From: Sphaerisporangium melleum
GTDB taxonomy: Bacteria > Actinomycetota > Actinomycetes > Streptosporangiales > Streptosporangiaceae
Direction of reading: 5' to 3'
Length of the DNA: 64,000 nucleotides
Assembly (NCBI RefSeq): GCF_014646695.1
Contig: NZ_BMNT01000017.1
Span: forward strand, 116,739 to 180,738
Below the pieces are notes generated by a model. That model worked only from the letters and a program-made list of their open reading frames with translations. It ran no database searches and was not told where the DNA came from. This document shows positions 25,472 through 34,230 of this stretch, piece after piece; the first letter of the stretch is position 1; every line of letters begins with the position of its first letter. The position numbers were made by a program, and so were the translations under genes.

Positions 25472-27183
25472 GCGGGCAGGTCCCGATGCCGCCGCTTGTC
25501 GGCGCCCAGGTCGGCGACTACCTCGTCGAGGCGGTCGTCGGCCAGGGCGGCATGGCCACGGTCTACCGCGCCCGCGACCAGCGCCTCGGCCGCGCGGTCG
25601 CGCTCAAGGTGCTGGCCCCGCAACTTGCCGCCGACCAGCGGTTCCGCGACCGGTTCGTCCGCGAGTCGCGGCTGGTCGCTGCGGTCGACCACCCCAACAT
25701 CATCCCGATCTACGAGGCGGGCGAGAACGGCGAACTGCTGTTCATCGCCATGCGGTACGTCGAGGGCGCCGATCTGCGCAAACTCATCCAGGGCAGCGGC
25801 CCGCTGCCGGTGGCCCGCGCCTACCGGCTGTTCACCCAGATCGCCTCGGCGCTGGACGCCGCCCACCAGCAGGGCCTGGTGCACCGGGACGTGAAGCCGG
25901 CCAACATCCTGATCGCCGACGGGTCCGACCGCGACCCCGAGCACGTCTACCTCACCGACTTCGGGCTGACCAAGAGCACCTTCTCCGAGGCCGGGCTGAC
26001 CAGCCACGGCCACTTCATGGGCACCCCGCGCTACGTGGCGCCCGAGCAGATCCGCGGGCTCACCGTGGACGGCCGCAGCGACCTGTACGCGTTCGCCTGC
26101 GTGGTGTACGAGACGCTGGCCGGGCTGCCGCCGTTCCAGCGGGACACCGAGCTGGCGCTGCTGTACGCGCACGTCTCGCACGACCCGCCGCCGCTCACCC
26201 CCTACCGGCCCGATCTGCCGCACCCGGTGAACCAGGTGATGACGCGGGCCCTGGCCAAGTCACCGGGCGAGCGGTACGCCACCTGCCGGGAGTTCGTCAC
26301 CGCGCTGCGGGACGCGATCAGTGACGACGACCAGACCAGGGGTGCGGCACGGACGGGGCCGGCGGGGCAGGCCTCCACCGGCACCGTCCCCACCCCGGCG
26401 GGGCACCCCTCGCACCCGAGCCACCCCGGCCACCCGGACCGGACCGAGCGGACCACGGCCCTGCGTTCGCCGGGCACCTCGCAGCCGCCCGGCCCCGTTC
26501 CTGTGATGGCGGACGGCTCGCTGACCCGGCCCGGGACCGCCGCCGCCCGGCCCACCCGCCGGCGGCGATGGCCGGTGGGCGTCCTGGCGGGCGCCGCGGC
26601 CGTACTGGTCGCGGTGGCGGTCGCGGCCACCCTGCTCGTCGACCGCGGGGTCACGCCCGTGGGCGACAAGCGCTACCCCGGCAGCGCGGCGGTGCCGCTG
26701 TCGTTCGAGTACCCCGGCCACTGGGAGGCGCGCGCCCACGCCGACGAGTACGTGATCGTCTCGCCGGCGGCGGCGGAGTTCGACGCGCTGTTCTCGGTGC
26801 CCATCGCCTCGGACTGGACGGCGGTCAACGCCCTGGCCGGCACCAGGCCCGAACGGGCGATGGGGCTGTTCGCCGAGCTCAACGACACCATCACCACCTC
26901 CGACCCGCCCGAGACGCTGAAGCGGAGCCTGAGCTTCGTCCTGCCCGGCCCCGCCGACTTCGCCTCCGCCCTGACCACGGCCACCGTCGCCGGCCACCCC
27001 GCCTTCCGGCTGACCGGCGTGGTCAACGACCCCGCCCAGCAAGGACGCCTGGACCTGATCGCCTACATCATCGGCCGGGGCCAGGGCCGGCCCGTGGGCC
27101 TGATCGCCTTCTTCTGCCCGCCCGGCGGATGCGACCAGCCCACCATCGACCGCATCCTCACCACCCTCCAGCTCACCTCCTGA
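25468..27183 (+). CDS. Receptor-type Ser/Thr protein kinase (Hanks type)
   Basis: This 571-residue kinase starts at ATG 25468 (ATGA overlap with the previous gene). The kinase domain covers about 17-275: P-loop GQGGMATV (25-32), catalytic Lys47 (VALKVLAP), HRDVKPAN with Asp141, DFG at 164-166 and MGTPRYVAPEQ in the activation segment. All essential residues are intact. A Pro/His-rich juxtamembrane linker, one membrane helix at about 370-392 (GVLAGAAAVLVAVAVAATLL) and an extracellular domain of about 175 residues follow (YPGHWEARAHADEYVIVSPA ... FFCPPGGCDQPTIDRILTTL). There are no PASTA repeats. Ligand and substrates are unknown; the coupled pseudo-protease is the obvious partner. Confidence 0.94.
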   Translation: MSGQVPMPPLVGAQVGDYLVEAVVGQGGMATVYRARDQRLGRAVALKVLAPQLAADQRFRDRFVRESRLVAAVDHPNIIPIYEAGENGELLFIAMRYVEGADLRKLIQGSGPLPVARAYRLFTQIASALDAAHQQGLVHRDVKPANILIADGSDRDPEHVYLTDFGLTKSTFSEAGLTSHGHFMGTPRYVAPEQIRGLTVDGRSDLYAFACVVYETLAGLPPFQRDTELALLYAHVSHDPPPLTPYRPDLPHPVNQVMTRALAKSPGERYATCREFVTALRDAISDDDQTRGAARTGPAGQASTGTVPTPAGHPSHPSHPGHPDRTERTTALRSPGTSQPPGPVPVMADGSLTRPGTAAARPTRRRRWPVGVLAGAAAVLVAVAVAATLLVDRGVTPVGDKRYPGSAAVPLSFEYPGHWEARAHADEYVIVSPAAAEFDALFSVPIASDWTAVNALAGTRPERAMGLFAELNDTITTSDPPETLKRSLSFVLPGPADFASALTTATVAGHPAFRLTGVVNDPAQQGRLDLIAYIIGRGQGRPVGLIAFFCPPGGCDQPTIDRILTTLQLTS

Positions 27184-27296
27184 CCCGGCCGGGGCGACGG
27201 TCGGGGGCGTTCTGTACGCTTCCGGCGCCCGGGCGGAACGCCGGCGTCCGGGACGGAAGGGACCCCGCCCTCCGCCCCACGGCGTAGGGAGATCGC

Positions 27297-28010
27297 ATGC
27301 CGGCGCTGAGCCATCGGCACGAGGACGGCGAGCACCTGGCCTCGCTGCTGTGGGAGTTCGGCCCCGGCTGGCGGGCGATCTCCTCGGCCATGCTGGGGGG
27401 CGGGATCGGCCCGGTCGAATGGGTGCTCAACGCCCAGGTCGTGGCCGGCTACTCCCGGATGGACCCGGTCGCGCACCTGCTGGAGCTCGCGCCGCCCGGC
27501 CTTGGAGTGGGCATGCTCACCGCGGCCTCGGTGCGCCATCACACCCGCGCTCACGACGGTGGCGTGGACGCCGTCGCCACCGTGGGCCTGCGCGTTCCCA
27601 CCTGGGCCGCCAGCCCTGAGGGCGTCCGCGACCGCGAGCTCCGTGAGCTCCGTGAGCTCCGTGAGACGTTCCCGGCCCCGGGGACCATCAACATCATCGT
27701 GGCCGTCCCGGTGGCGATGAGCGACGCGGCCCTGGTCAACGCGGTGATGACGGTGACCGAGGCCAAGGCCCAAGCCCTCGCGGAGGCCGGATACGCCTGC
27801 ACGGGGACCGCCTCGGACGCCGTCTGCGTCGCCGCGCGCGCCGACGGGCCGGAAGAGCTGTTCGGCGGCCCCCGCTCCACCTGGGGTGCACGCATGGCCC
27901 GTGCCGTGCACCGCGCCGTTCTCGACGGCGCCCACGCCTGGACCGCCCTCCACCTCGCCCCCGCCTCGCCGTCCCTCGCGCGGGACGAGCAGGCGGAGGA
28001 GGCCGGCTGA
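27297..28010 (+). CDS. cbiZ: Adenosylcobinamide amidohydrolase CbiZ
   Basis: This 237-residue CbiZ-family enzyme removes the aminopropanol side chain of adenosylcobinamide to give adenosylcobyric acid, allowing salvage and remodelling of cobamides. Family features seen: the N-terminal WVLNAQVVAGYSRMDPVAHL, LGVGMLTAASVRHHT, INIIVAVPVAMSDAALVNAV, MTVTEAKAQALAEAGY and ACTGTASDAVCVAARADGPE. ATG 27297 follows AGGGAG. It ends directly against the stop of the convergent transporter ATPase gene, with no bases between them. No riboswitch was found upstream. A 27-base tandem repeat sits inside the gene. Confidence 0.88.
   Translation: MPALSHRHEDGEHLASLLWEFGPGWRAISSAMLGGGIGPVEWVLNAQVVAGYSRMDPVAHLLELAPPGLGVGMLTAASVRHHTRAHDGGVDAVATVGLRVPTWAASPEGVRDRELRELRELRETFPAPGTINIIVAVPVAMSDAALVNAVMTVTEAKAQALAEAGYACTGTASDAVCVAARADGPEELFGGPRSTWGARMARAVHRAVLDGAHAWTALHLAPASPSLARDEQAEEAG
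27636..27662 (+). repeat. Three tandem 9-base units inside cbiZ
   Basis: gagctccgt occurs three times head to tail (27636-27644, 27645-27653, 27654-27662), encoding Glu-Leu-Arg repeats in a surface helix. In-frame unit gain or loss would be tolerated. Confidence 0.9.
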
Positions 28011-28793
28011 TCAGGGAGTGGCAGGGCGGACGAGGTTGACGAGGGGGCGGCCGTCCTCGCCGGGGGCGACGCGGACGTGGGCGCCGAAGGTGCCGGTCAG
28101 CAGCGGCTCGGTGAGCACCTCGGTGGCCGGGCCGGAGGCGACCTGGCGCCCCTGCGCCATCAGCAGCACCGTGTCGGCGTACTGCCCGGCCAGGCTGAGG
28201 TCGTGCACCGTCGTGACGATGGTCAGCCCGTCGGCCAGCCGCAGCCGGTCGACCAGTTCCAGCACCTGCTGCTGGTGACCGAGGTCGAGGGCGGTGGTGG
28301 GCTCGTCGAGCAGCAGTACGGGGGCCTGCTGCACCAGCGCCCGGGCGAGCACGACCCGCTGGCGCTCGCCGCCGGAGAGCCGGCCGAGCGGGCGCGCGGC
28401 GAGCGCGGACAGGTGGAGCCGTTCGAGCACCGAGGCGGTCACCTCACGGTCGCGCCGGCCGTCCCTGCCGAGGTAGCCGATGTAGGGCGTGCGGCCGAGC
28501 AGGGCGTACTCGGCGACGGTCAGCCCCGGTGGCAGCAGCGGGTTCTGCGGGGCGTAGGCCATCAGCCTGGCCCGCCGGCGCGGTTTGAGCGCGCGCACCG
28601 GCACGCCGTCCACCGAGACCTCCCCGCGCGCCTCCAGCAGGCCCATCATGACGCGCAGCAGGGTGGACTTGCCCGCGCCGTTCGGCCCGATGACGGCCAG
28701 CCACTCGCCGTCCCGCACCGACAGCCCGACGTCGCTGAGCACCTGCCGTCCGCCGAGCGTCGCCGACAGCCCTCGCGCCTCCAGCGCGCTCAC
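28011..28793 (-). CDS. Cobalamin/corrinoid-type ABC transporter ATPase
   Basis: This 260-residue FecE/BtuD-type ATPase has Walker A GPNGAGKST, Q-loop YAPQNPLLPPG, signature LSGGERQRV, Walker B VLLLDEPT and the switch His in TTVHDLSL. The GTG start at 28793 overlaps the permease stop (GTGA). It is the last gene of the riboswitch-led operon; its stop abuts that of cbiZ on the other strand. The family also serves siderophores, but the riboswitch and CbiZ neighbour point to corrinoids. Confidence 0.92.
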   Translation of the reverse strand: MSALEARGLSATLGGRQVLSDVGLSVRDGEWLAVIGPNGAGKSTLLRVMMGLLEARGEVSVDGVPVRALKPRRRARLMAYAPQNPLLPPGLTVAEYALLGRTPYIGYLGRDGRRDREVTASVLERLHLSALAARPLGRLSGGERQRVVLARALVQQAPVLLLDEPTTALDLGHQQQVLELVDRLRLADGLTIVTTVHDLSLAGQYADTVLLMAQGRQVASGPATEVLTEPLLTGTFGAHVRVAPGEDGRPLVNLVRPATP

Positions 28794-30025
28794 GTCTCCA
28801 CCGCCCTGGTGGCCCGCAGCACGCCGATGAAGAACGGGGCGCCGATGAAGGCGGTGACCACGCCGATGGGCAGCTCCGCCGGGGCGAGCGCCGTGCGGGC
28901 GACCAGGTCGGCGAGCACCAGGAACGCCGCCCCGGCCAGCAGCGAGACCGGCAGCACCACGCGGTAGGACCCTCCGGCGAGGCGGCGGACGACGTGCGGC
29001 ACGACGATGCCGACGAAGCCGATCAGCCCGCTCACCGCCACGGCCGAGGCCGTGGCCAGTGAGGCCGCGCACAGCACGACCAGGCGGACACGGGCGGCGT
29101 TCACTCCGAGGCTGACCGCCTCGTCGTCGCCCACCGACAGCACGTCCAGCAGCCGGCCGTGCGCGATCATGACGACGGAGGACACCACGGCGTACGGGGC
29201 GATCAGCCAGACCTGGGACCAGTCGCCGGCGATGCCGCCGAGGATCCAGACGTAGATCCGCTGGAGCTGCTCGTAGTTCATCTGCTGGACGAACGCCTGC
29301 AGCGCCGACAGGAAGGAGGACACCGCCACCCCGGCCAGCACCAGGGTCGCGGTGCCGCCGCCGCGGGCGGTGCTGGTGCCGAGCGCGTACGCCAGCAGCA
29401 CCCCGCCGACGGCGCCGGCGAACGCGGCGATCGGCACCATGCCGACGGCCGACGGCACCAGGGCGATCACGAGGGTGGCGGTCAGCCCCGCCCCGGCGGC
29501 GGCGCCGAGCAGGTACGGGTCGGCGAGGGGGTTGCGGAACACGCCCTGGTATCCGGCGCCGGCCAACGCCAGCAGCCCGCCGACGACCGCGGCGAGCACG
29601 ACGCGGGGCATGCGGAGCTGGAGGAGCAGCCCGCGCTCGACCGGGGAGAGCCCCGAGTCCAGGGTGACGAACGGGAGCCTGCCGAGCAGTTCCAGGACGA
29701 CGCCCCTGACCGGGAGACCCGCCGCGCCCACCAGCAGCCCGGCCAGCGCGCACACCGCGAACACGGTGAGCGCGAGGGCCAGCACGCCCGGGCGCAGCCG
29801 CGCCACCGGCATCGCACCGGACGCGACGGCGGTCTCCGGCGCCCCCGCGACCACGGCCGGCCCACCGGGCTCCCCCGCGTCCGTGGCGGTTCGCGGATCG
29901 GGGACGACGCGGCCGGTGCCGTCCGGTGGCCCGGCCGTGATCTCCTCCGGCCCGGATGGCGCGCAGGGCGCTGCCGGGACGGCGGGCCGCCGTCCCGGGC
30001 CGGGGTCTGATCTGCTGCCGCTCAT
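28790..30025 (-). CDS. FecCD/BtuC-type ABC transporter permease
   Basis: This polytopic permease has about nine or ten membrane helices and the hallmark LALAGAGYQGVFRNPLADPY. Further family stretches are GYQGVFRNPLADPYLLGAAA and SGLIGFVGIVVPHVVRRLAG. As placed, the start at ATG 30025 gives 411 residues with an unusual Pro/Gly/Ala-rich extension of about 70 residues. An internal ATG at 29812 (MPVARLRPGVLALAL) would give the usual size, and neither has a strong ribosome site. It sits between the binding-protein gene and the ATPase gene and overlaps the latter. Confidence 0.9.
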   Translation of the reverse strand: MSGSRSDPGPGRRPAVPAAPCAPSGPEEITAGPPDGTGRVVPDPRTATDAGEPGGPAVVAGAPETAVASGAMPVARLRPGVLALALTVFAVCALAGLLVGAAGLPVRGVVLELLGRLPFVTLDSGLSPVERGLLLQLRMPRVVLAAVVGGLLALAGAGYQGVFRNPLADPYLLGAAAGAGLTATLVIALVPSAVGMVPIAAFAGAVGGVLLAYALGTSTARGGGTATLVLAGVAVSSFLSALQAFVQQMNYEQLQRIYVWILGGIAGDWSQVWLIAPYAVVSSVVMIAHGRLLDVLSVGDDEAVSLGVNAARVRLVVLCAASLATASAVAVSGLIGFVGIVVPHVVRRLAGGSYRVVLPVSLLAGAAFLVLADLVARTALAPAELPIGVVTAFIGAPFFIGVLRATRAVET

Positions 30026-30123
30026 GGTCGCGGGGGTGTTCCAGGTGCTCGGGTGCTGTCGGATGTGCTCGGGTGCCGCGGGCCGTTCCCCGGGTTCCTC
30101 GGGTTCGTACCGGGCGGGACGGA

Positions 30124-31077
30124 TCAGGCGGCCGCCTTACGGACGGCGGCGTCGACGATCTCGGCGAAGTCGACGACGCGCGGGCCCCAGCGCGAGGCGA
30201 TGTCGTCGTCGACCGGGAACACCTGGTCCTTCTTGATCGCCGACAGCCCGCCCCAGCCGGGCCGCTTGGCCAGGGTCTGCTTCGACTGGCCGCAGCACTT
30301 GGTGTCGGCCAGGAAGATCAGGTCGGGGTCGGCCTCGGCGACGAACTCGGTGGACAGCTTGGGGTAGCCGCCCGCCGCGTCCGGTGCCTTGTCGGCGATG
30401 TTGGTGAGCCCGAACATCCCGTAGATCTGCCCGATGAACGTGCCGGAGGTCACCGAGAACGGGGTGTTGTCCAGCTCGTGGAAGTAGGTGAGCTTCTTGT
30501 CCTTGGGCGCGGCGGCGGCGAGCTGCTGGATGCGGCTCTGCATGTCCGCGACGACCTGCCCGGCCTTGGCGGTGTTGCCGGTCGCGGCGCCGAGGTCGCT
30601 GATCTCGTCGTAGCTCTCCTCCAGCTTGGTCGCGGCCGGTTCGAGCAGCACCGGGATGCCGACCTTGGTCAGCGCGGCCACCACGCCGCCGGTGTCGTTG
30701 GCCAGCACCACCAGGTCGGGCTTCCTGTCGATGATCGACTCGGCGTTCGGCTTGTAGCCCGACAGGTCGCTCTTGGGCGCCTCGGCCGGGTGGTCGGACT
30801 GGTCGTCGACCGCGACGACCTGCGGGCCGGCGCCGATGGCGAACAGGGTCTCGGTCGCGGTGGGCGAGATCGAGACGATGCGCGAGGGTTTGGCGGGGAT
30901 GGTGACCGCGCCGTTGCCGGCCTGGACGGTGACCGGGAAACCGGCGGCCTGCGCCGAGGCGGCGGGGGTGGCGGGGGCGGTCGCGCTGGTGCCTGCGGTG
31001 TCGTCGGACTGGCCGCATCCGGCCAGCGTCAGCGCACCCAGCAACGCGCCCGCGACGGCCGTGCGTACGGGCCTCAC
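30124..31077 (-). CDS. Corrinoid-type ABC transporter substrate-binding lipoprotein
   Basis: This 317-residue BtuF/FecB-type binding protein starts at GTG 31077, eight bases after GGAGG. The lipobox LTLAGC puts the acylated Cys at residue 21. The fold markers are SRIVSISPTATETLFAIGAG and the second-lobe ADPDLIFLADTKCCGQSK, ending IASRWGPRVVDFAEIVDAAV. A Cys-Cys pair in the second lobe is unusual for the family. The 5' leader carries a cobalamin riboswitch, which strongly supports vitamin B12 or another corrinoid as the ligand. Confidence 0.93.
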   Translation of the reverse strand: MRPVRTAVAGALLGALTLAGCGQSDDTAGTSATAPATPAASAQAAGFPVTVQAGNGAVTIPAKPSRIVSISPTATETLFAIGAGPQVVAVDDQSDHPAEAPKSDLSGYKPNAESIIDRKPDLVVLANDTGGVVAALTKVGIPVLLEPAATKLEESYDEISDLGAATGNTAKAGQVVADMQSRIQQLAAAAPKDKKLTYFHELDNTPFSVTSGTFIGQIYGMFGLTNIADKAPDAAGGYPKLSTEFVAEADPDLIFLADTKCCGQSKQTLAKRPGWGGLSAIKKDQVFPVDDDIASRWGPRVVDFAEIVDAAVRKAAA

Positions 31078-31134
31078 GAGGGGTTCCTCCTGTTGCCGGG
31101 AAATCGAGAGACCCGCGAAGTGACGGATCACCCT

Positions 31135-31275
31135 TTTCCACGAGGGTTGATGGCGTCGGCGCGGCGGGCAGGCGACCTGGCTCGGGCCTTTCAGGCCTCA
31201 CAGTTGCGGGACAGCGCCGGAATCACACCGGACTTCGCTGCGCGCCACGCGTCAGGGGAACGGTACCAACCCACG
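31135..31275 (-). promoter_or_regulatory. Cobalamin riboswitch
   Basis: Read leftward, this leader contains the conserved B12-element blocks in order: GTCCGGTGTGATTCCGG (31233-31217), GTCCCGCAACTGT (31212-31200) and the B12 box GCCAGGTCGCCTGCC (31181-31167). It lies 58-198 bases before the start of the binding-lipoprotein gene. When adenosylcobalamin is bound, such elements repress translation or transcription of transporter genes. A possible expression-platform hairpin (ACCCT...AGGGT) follows the box. The outer boundaries are estimates. Confidence 0.93.
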
Positions 31276-31310
31276 TCCCGCCGGGGAACGCGCGGGTGGC
31301 GAGGACCGCG

Positions 31311-31340
31311 GCCAGGGCGCCGCGATGCGGCGCCCCTGGC
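31311..31340 (-). terminator. Hairpin downstream of the Gfo/Idh/MocA gene
   Basis: gccagggcgccgc (31311-31323) pairs with gcggcgcccctggc (31327-31340), with one bulged base and a 3-base loop. It is between the oxidoreductase stop (31480) and the riboswitch leader, so it should stop read-through into the corrinoid operon. Confidence 0.6.
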
Positions 31341-31479
31341 GACGGGCCCGGTCGCACTTGCTGGTGGCCGGGGCCGATGCGAGGGCCGGGCGAACCGGGT
31401 TCCGTGTGCCCCGGGACCGGTACGACGCCGGGCACGGGCGCGCGGGTGGCCGGGTGCGGCCGGCCGATGGGCGGCCCCC

Positions 31480-32346
31480 TCAGCGGAGCTGGGCCTCGGC
31501 GGCGGCGATGATCTCCTGGAGGCGCAGGCCGTGCTGTGCGTCCAGCGGGTGGCCGCCGCCCCGGCGCACGGTCGCGGCGAACTCGGCGACCATGTCGGGG
31601 AAGACGTCGTAGCCGAGATCGCCGCCGTCGAGCGTCTCGGTGCCCTGGCGGCCGAAGACGGCGACCTGCGAGGAGCCGTGCTCGACCCGGGCCGCCATGG
31701 ACAGGGACGCCTCGCTGACCGCGCCGGTCTCGTGCTCCAGCAGCAGGCCGACCCAGCCCAGGCTGTCGCCGTGCGCCCGCACCCCGGTGATCCGGCCCAG
31801 GGACGCGTCCAGCATGTCGATCATGTGCGGGCCGACGTCCAGGATGGCGCCGCGCTCCTGCCGCCAGGGCGAGTCGATGGTGTACAGCGCGCCGGAGACG
31901 TTCATGGCGTAGCCGCCGAACGGCTCGATGGCGCGCACCCGCCGCAGGAACGCCTTGGTGGCGGCCGAGTAGCGGAAGGTGAGGACCATCTGCGAGGCGA
32001 CGCCGGCCTCGCCGACCGCCTGGGCCAGGCGCTTGGCCGCGTCCAGGTCGGCGGCCAGCGGCTTCTCCAGCAGCAGCGCCTTGCCGGCGCGGGCGGCCAG
32101 GACGCCGAGCTCGGCCTGGACGGCGGGCGGTACGCAGAAGGCGACCGCCTCGCAGACCTCGAACAGCTCCTCGATGCGCTCGTACACCGGGACGCCGAGC
32201 CGTGCGGCGGCCCGCGGCCGGCGCGCCCAGACCCCGGCCAGCCGCGTGTGCGGTCCCGCGGCGAGGGTGGGCGCGTGGACGGCCTCCGCCCACGGTCCCG
32301 CTCCGATCAGGCCCACCGACACCGGCCGTTCGGCGCTCAGATCCAC
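31480..32346 (-). CDS. Gfo/Idh/MocA-family oxidoreductase
   Basis: This 288-residue NAD(P)-dependent oxidoreductase starts at GTG 32346. The N-terminal Rossmann motif is VGLIGAGPWAEAVHAPTLAA. The family EKP motif (LLLEKPLAADLDAAKRLAQA) carries the catalytic Lys, and the C-terminal domain has GAILDVGPHMIDML with the expected His. At 288 residues it is shorter than the usual 330-380, with the C-terminal domain trimmed. The substrate is unknown. It is followed by its own hairpin and is probably independent of the corrinoid operon. Confidence 0.88.
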   Translation of the reverse strand: MDLSAERPVSVGLIGAGPWAEAVHAPTLAAGPHTRLAGVWARRPRAAARLGVPVYERIEELFEVCEAVAFCVPPAVQAELGVLAARAGKALLLEKPLAADLDAAKRLAQAVGEAGVASQMVLTFRYSAATKAFLRRVRAIEPFGGYAMNVSGALYTIDSPWRQERGAILDVGPHMIDMLDASLGRITGVRAHGDSLGWVGLLLEHETGAVSEASLSMAARVEHGSSQVAVFGRQGTETLDGGDLGYDVFPDMVAEFAATVRRGGGHPLDAQHGLRLQEIIAAAEAQLR

Positions 32347-32832
32347 GGCGCTCAGCTCCCCGAGATACGCAGGCGGTCATTCCCGCCGGCGGTGCGCGAA
32401 CCCGCCCGCCGGCGATCGTCGCGAGACTAGCCCAAGCGCGGGCGACGCCGCAGGCGTCCGGCGAGGCCGCCCCCGGCCGTTCCGTCTCGCCGGCCATCCG
32501 GCGGCGCGAACCTCATCCGGCGGCCGGTGCCCGTGCCCGTGCTCGTGCTCGTGCTCGTGCGATTCCGCGGAGCGCCGGCCACGTCCGGGCGGACCGGAAC
32601 GCCGCGGCAAAGGAGACCGGAACGCCGCCTGGATCAGGCCGTTCGCTAGAAAAGCGCAGCTTGCCCCGACTATGGCGCTATTCACGGGCTTCTTCCGATA
32701 TGTGGCCACTTCGTGACACGTGCCGGAGTTTATTGACATCACGTCTTGCTGAGAGTCAGTTGATCGTGATACTTCATTGATCCATTGGCCACTTTGCCGC
32801 GAGAGTAGCCCCTTGTCTCGTTCGCGGCAGTT
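32347..32832. promoter_or_regulatory. Spacer upstream of the diterpenoid cassette
   Basis: This 486-base spacer has two parts. The left part (to about 32635) is GC-rich and contains a six-base satellite (gtgctc/gtgccc units at about 32527-32561). The right part (about 32640-32820) is much AT-richer than the neighbouring genes and includes TTGACA at 32733-32738 without a matching -10 at 17 bases. The sequence tggccact occurs twice (about 32703 and 32787). It probably holds the promoter of the P450-terpene operon. Confidence 0.45.
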
Positions 32833-34230
32833 GTGGCTTTGGCGGCGTTATCGAGGGTAACGAAGCCGCCCGCGCCGAGTTCAGAGAGGTACCCCCTGAT
32901 GTCCCGGATGTTGGCGACGTTCGTCCGAGATCCCGCGAACGGCCTCGCCGAACTGGGCACGCGAGCACACGGAGGGGTCGTCCGCCTCAAGCTCGGCCCG
33001 TTCCGCCCCTACCTGGTCACCCACCCCGACCACGTGCAGCAGGTCCTGCGTGGCAACTGGGCGAACTACCGGCGCGAGGGCATGTTCTGGAACCCGCTCA
33101 AGCGCATGCTCGGCGACGGCATCCTCGGCGACGGCCCGGTGTGGGAGACCAGCCGGGCGATCCTGCAGTCGCTGTTCACCGCCCCGTACGTCGCCTCGCT
33201 GGCCGGGGTGATCGCCTCGACCATCGACGCGCGCGTCGCCGAGCTGGACGGCCTCGCGCGGACCGGCGCGCCCATCGACGCCGCCCGCGAGATGGCGGCG
33301 ATCGTCAACCAGAGCGTCGTGCGGGTGCTGTTCGGCGACCGGGTCTCCCGGCGGGACAGCGAGCGGCTCATCTCCGCCTACCACACGGCCGATGCCGCGG
33401 TCACGGTCCGGCTGCTGATGCCCTTCATGCCGTACCGGCTGCCCCTGCCCGGCGACCGCGCCTTCATGAACGCGGTGGCCGCCATCGACGACGTGGTCTT
33501 CCCGGTCATCCGCCAGGCCAAGGCCGAGGGACCGGGCCACGGCGAGGTGGACGTCGTCTCCGCGCTCTGCCACGGCGCGGGCGGCCCGCCCCGGGACGAG
33601 CGGTGGATCCGCGACGACCTGGTGAGCGTGTACGCCGCCGCCTCGGAGACCACCGCGACCACCCTCACCTGGCTGTGGCCGCTGCTGGACGCCCACCCGG
33701 AGGTGGCGGCCCGCCTGTACGCGGAGATCGACGAGGTGGTCGGCGAGGGGCCACCCCTGCCGTCCCACGTCCCCGAGCTTCGCTACACCAAAATGGTGCT
33801 GCAGGAGGTCATGCGCCTGTACCCGGCGGGCTGGCTGTTCCCGCGCATGGCCACCGAGTCCGAGCAGATCGGCGGGACGCGCGTCAAGGCCGGCTCGATG
33901 GTCCTGATCAGCCCGTACGCCACCCATCGGCTGGAGGGGTTCTGGGACCGGCCGCTGGTGTTCGACCCCGAGCGGTTCGCCCCCGACGCGCCGCGCCGCC
34001 GGCACCGGTACGTCTACTTCCCCTTCGGCGGCGGCCCGCACCAGTGCCTCGGCCAGCACCTGTTCTACATGGACGCGCCGCTGATCGTGGCCGCCCTCCT
34101 CAGCCGGTTCCGTCCGGTGTCGGTCGGCGGCGGACCGTTCACCCCGGCACGCACCGCCCTGCTGCGCCCCCGGGGGCGGGTCATCCTGCGCCTGCGCCCG
34201 GCCCGCACCACCCTGCGGAGCCCCAGGTGA
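32833..34230 (+). CDS. Cytochrome P450 of a diterpenoid cassette
   Basis: This P450 has I-helix AASETT (269-274), ExxR at 325-328 (EVMRLYP) and the heme loop FPFGGGPHQCLGQH with Cys405 as heme ligand. With GTG 32833 the N-terminus contains the Pro-rich hinge PPAPSSERYPL expected for the family. ATG 32899 has a better ribosome site (AGAGAGG) and is the alternative, giving a protein 22 residues shorter. It heads a three-gene operon and overlaps the class I terpene synthase gene by GTGA. It most likely oxidises the terpene made by the two cyclases, with electrons from ferredoxin/reductase encoded elsewhere. Confidence 0.92.
   Translation: MALAALSRVTKPPAPSSERYPLMSRMLATFVRDPANGLAELGTRAHGGVVRLKLGPFRPYLVTHPDHVQQVLRGNWANYRREGMFWNPLKRMLGDGILGDGPVWETSRAILQSLFTAPYVASLAGVIASTIDARVAELDGLARTGAPIDAAREMAAIVNQSVVRVLFGDRVSRRDSERLISAYHTADAAVTVRLLMPFMPYRLPLPGDRAFMNAVAAIDDVVFPVIRQAKAEGPGHGEVDVVSALCHGAGGPPRDERWIRDDLVSVYAAASETTATTLTWLWPLLDAHPEVAARLYAEIDEVVGEGPPLPSHVPELRYTKMVLQEVMRLYPAGWLFPRMATESEQIGGTRVKAGSMVLISPYATHRLEGFWDRPLVFDPERFAPDAPRRRHRYVYFPFGGGPHQCLGQHLFYMDAPLIVAALLSRFRPVSVGGGPFTPARTALLRPRGRVILRLRPARTTLRSPR

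Noticed and set aside
27184..27296. Second cobalamin riboswitch upstream of cbiZ
   Set aside because: No B12 box or CCGGTG..TCCGG block is present in the 113-base spacer.
32377..32742. Leftward 121-residue frame with alternating His-Glu and His-Gly (a possible metal-binding tract)
   Set aside because: The His-rich part is created by a six-base DNA satellite (about 32527-32561). There is no ribosome site, no domain, and the frame crosses the promoter region of the P450 operon.
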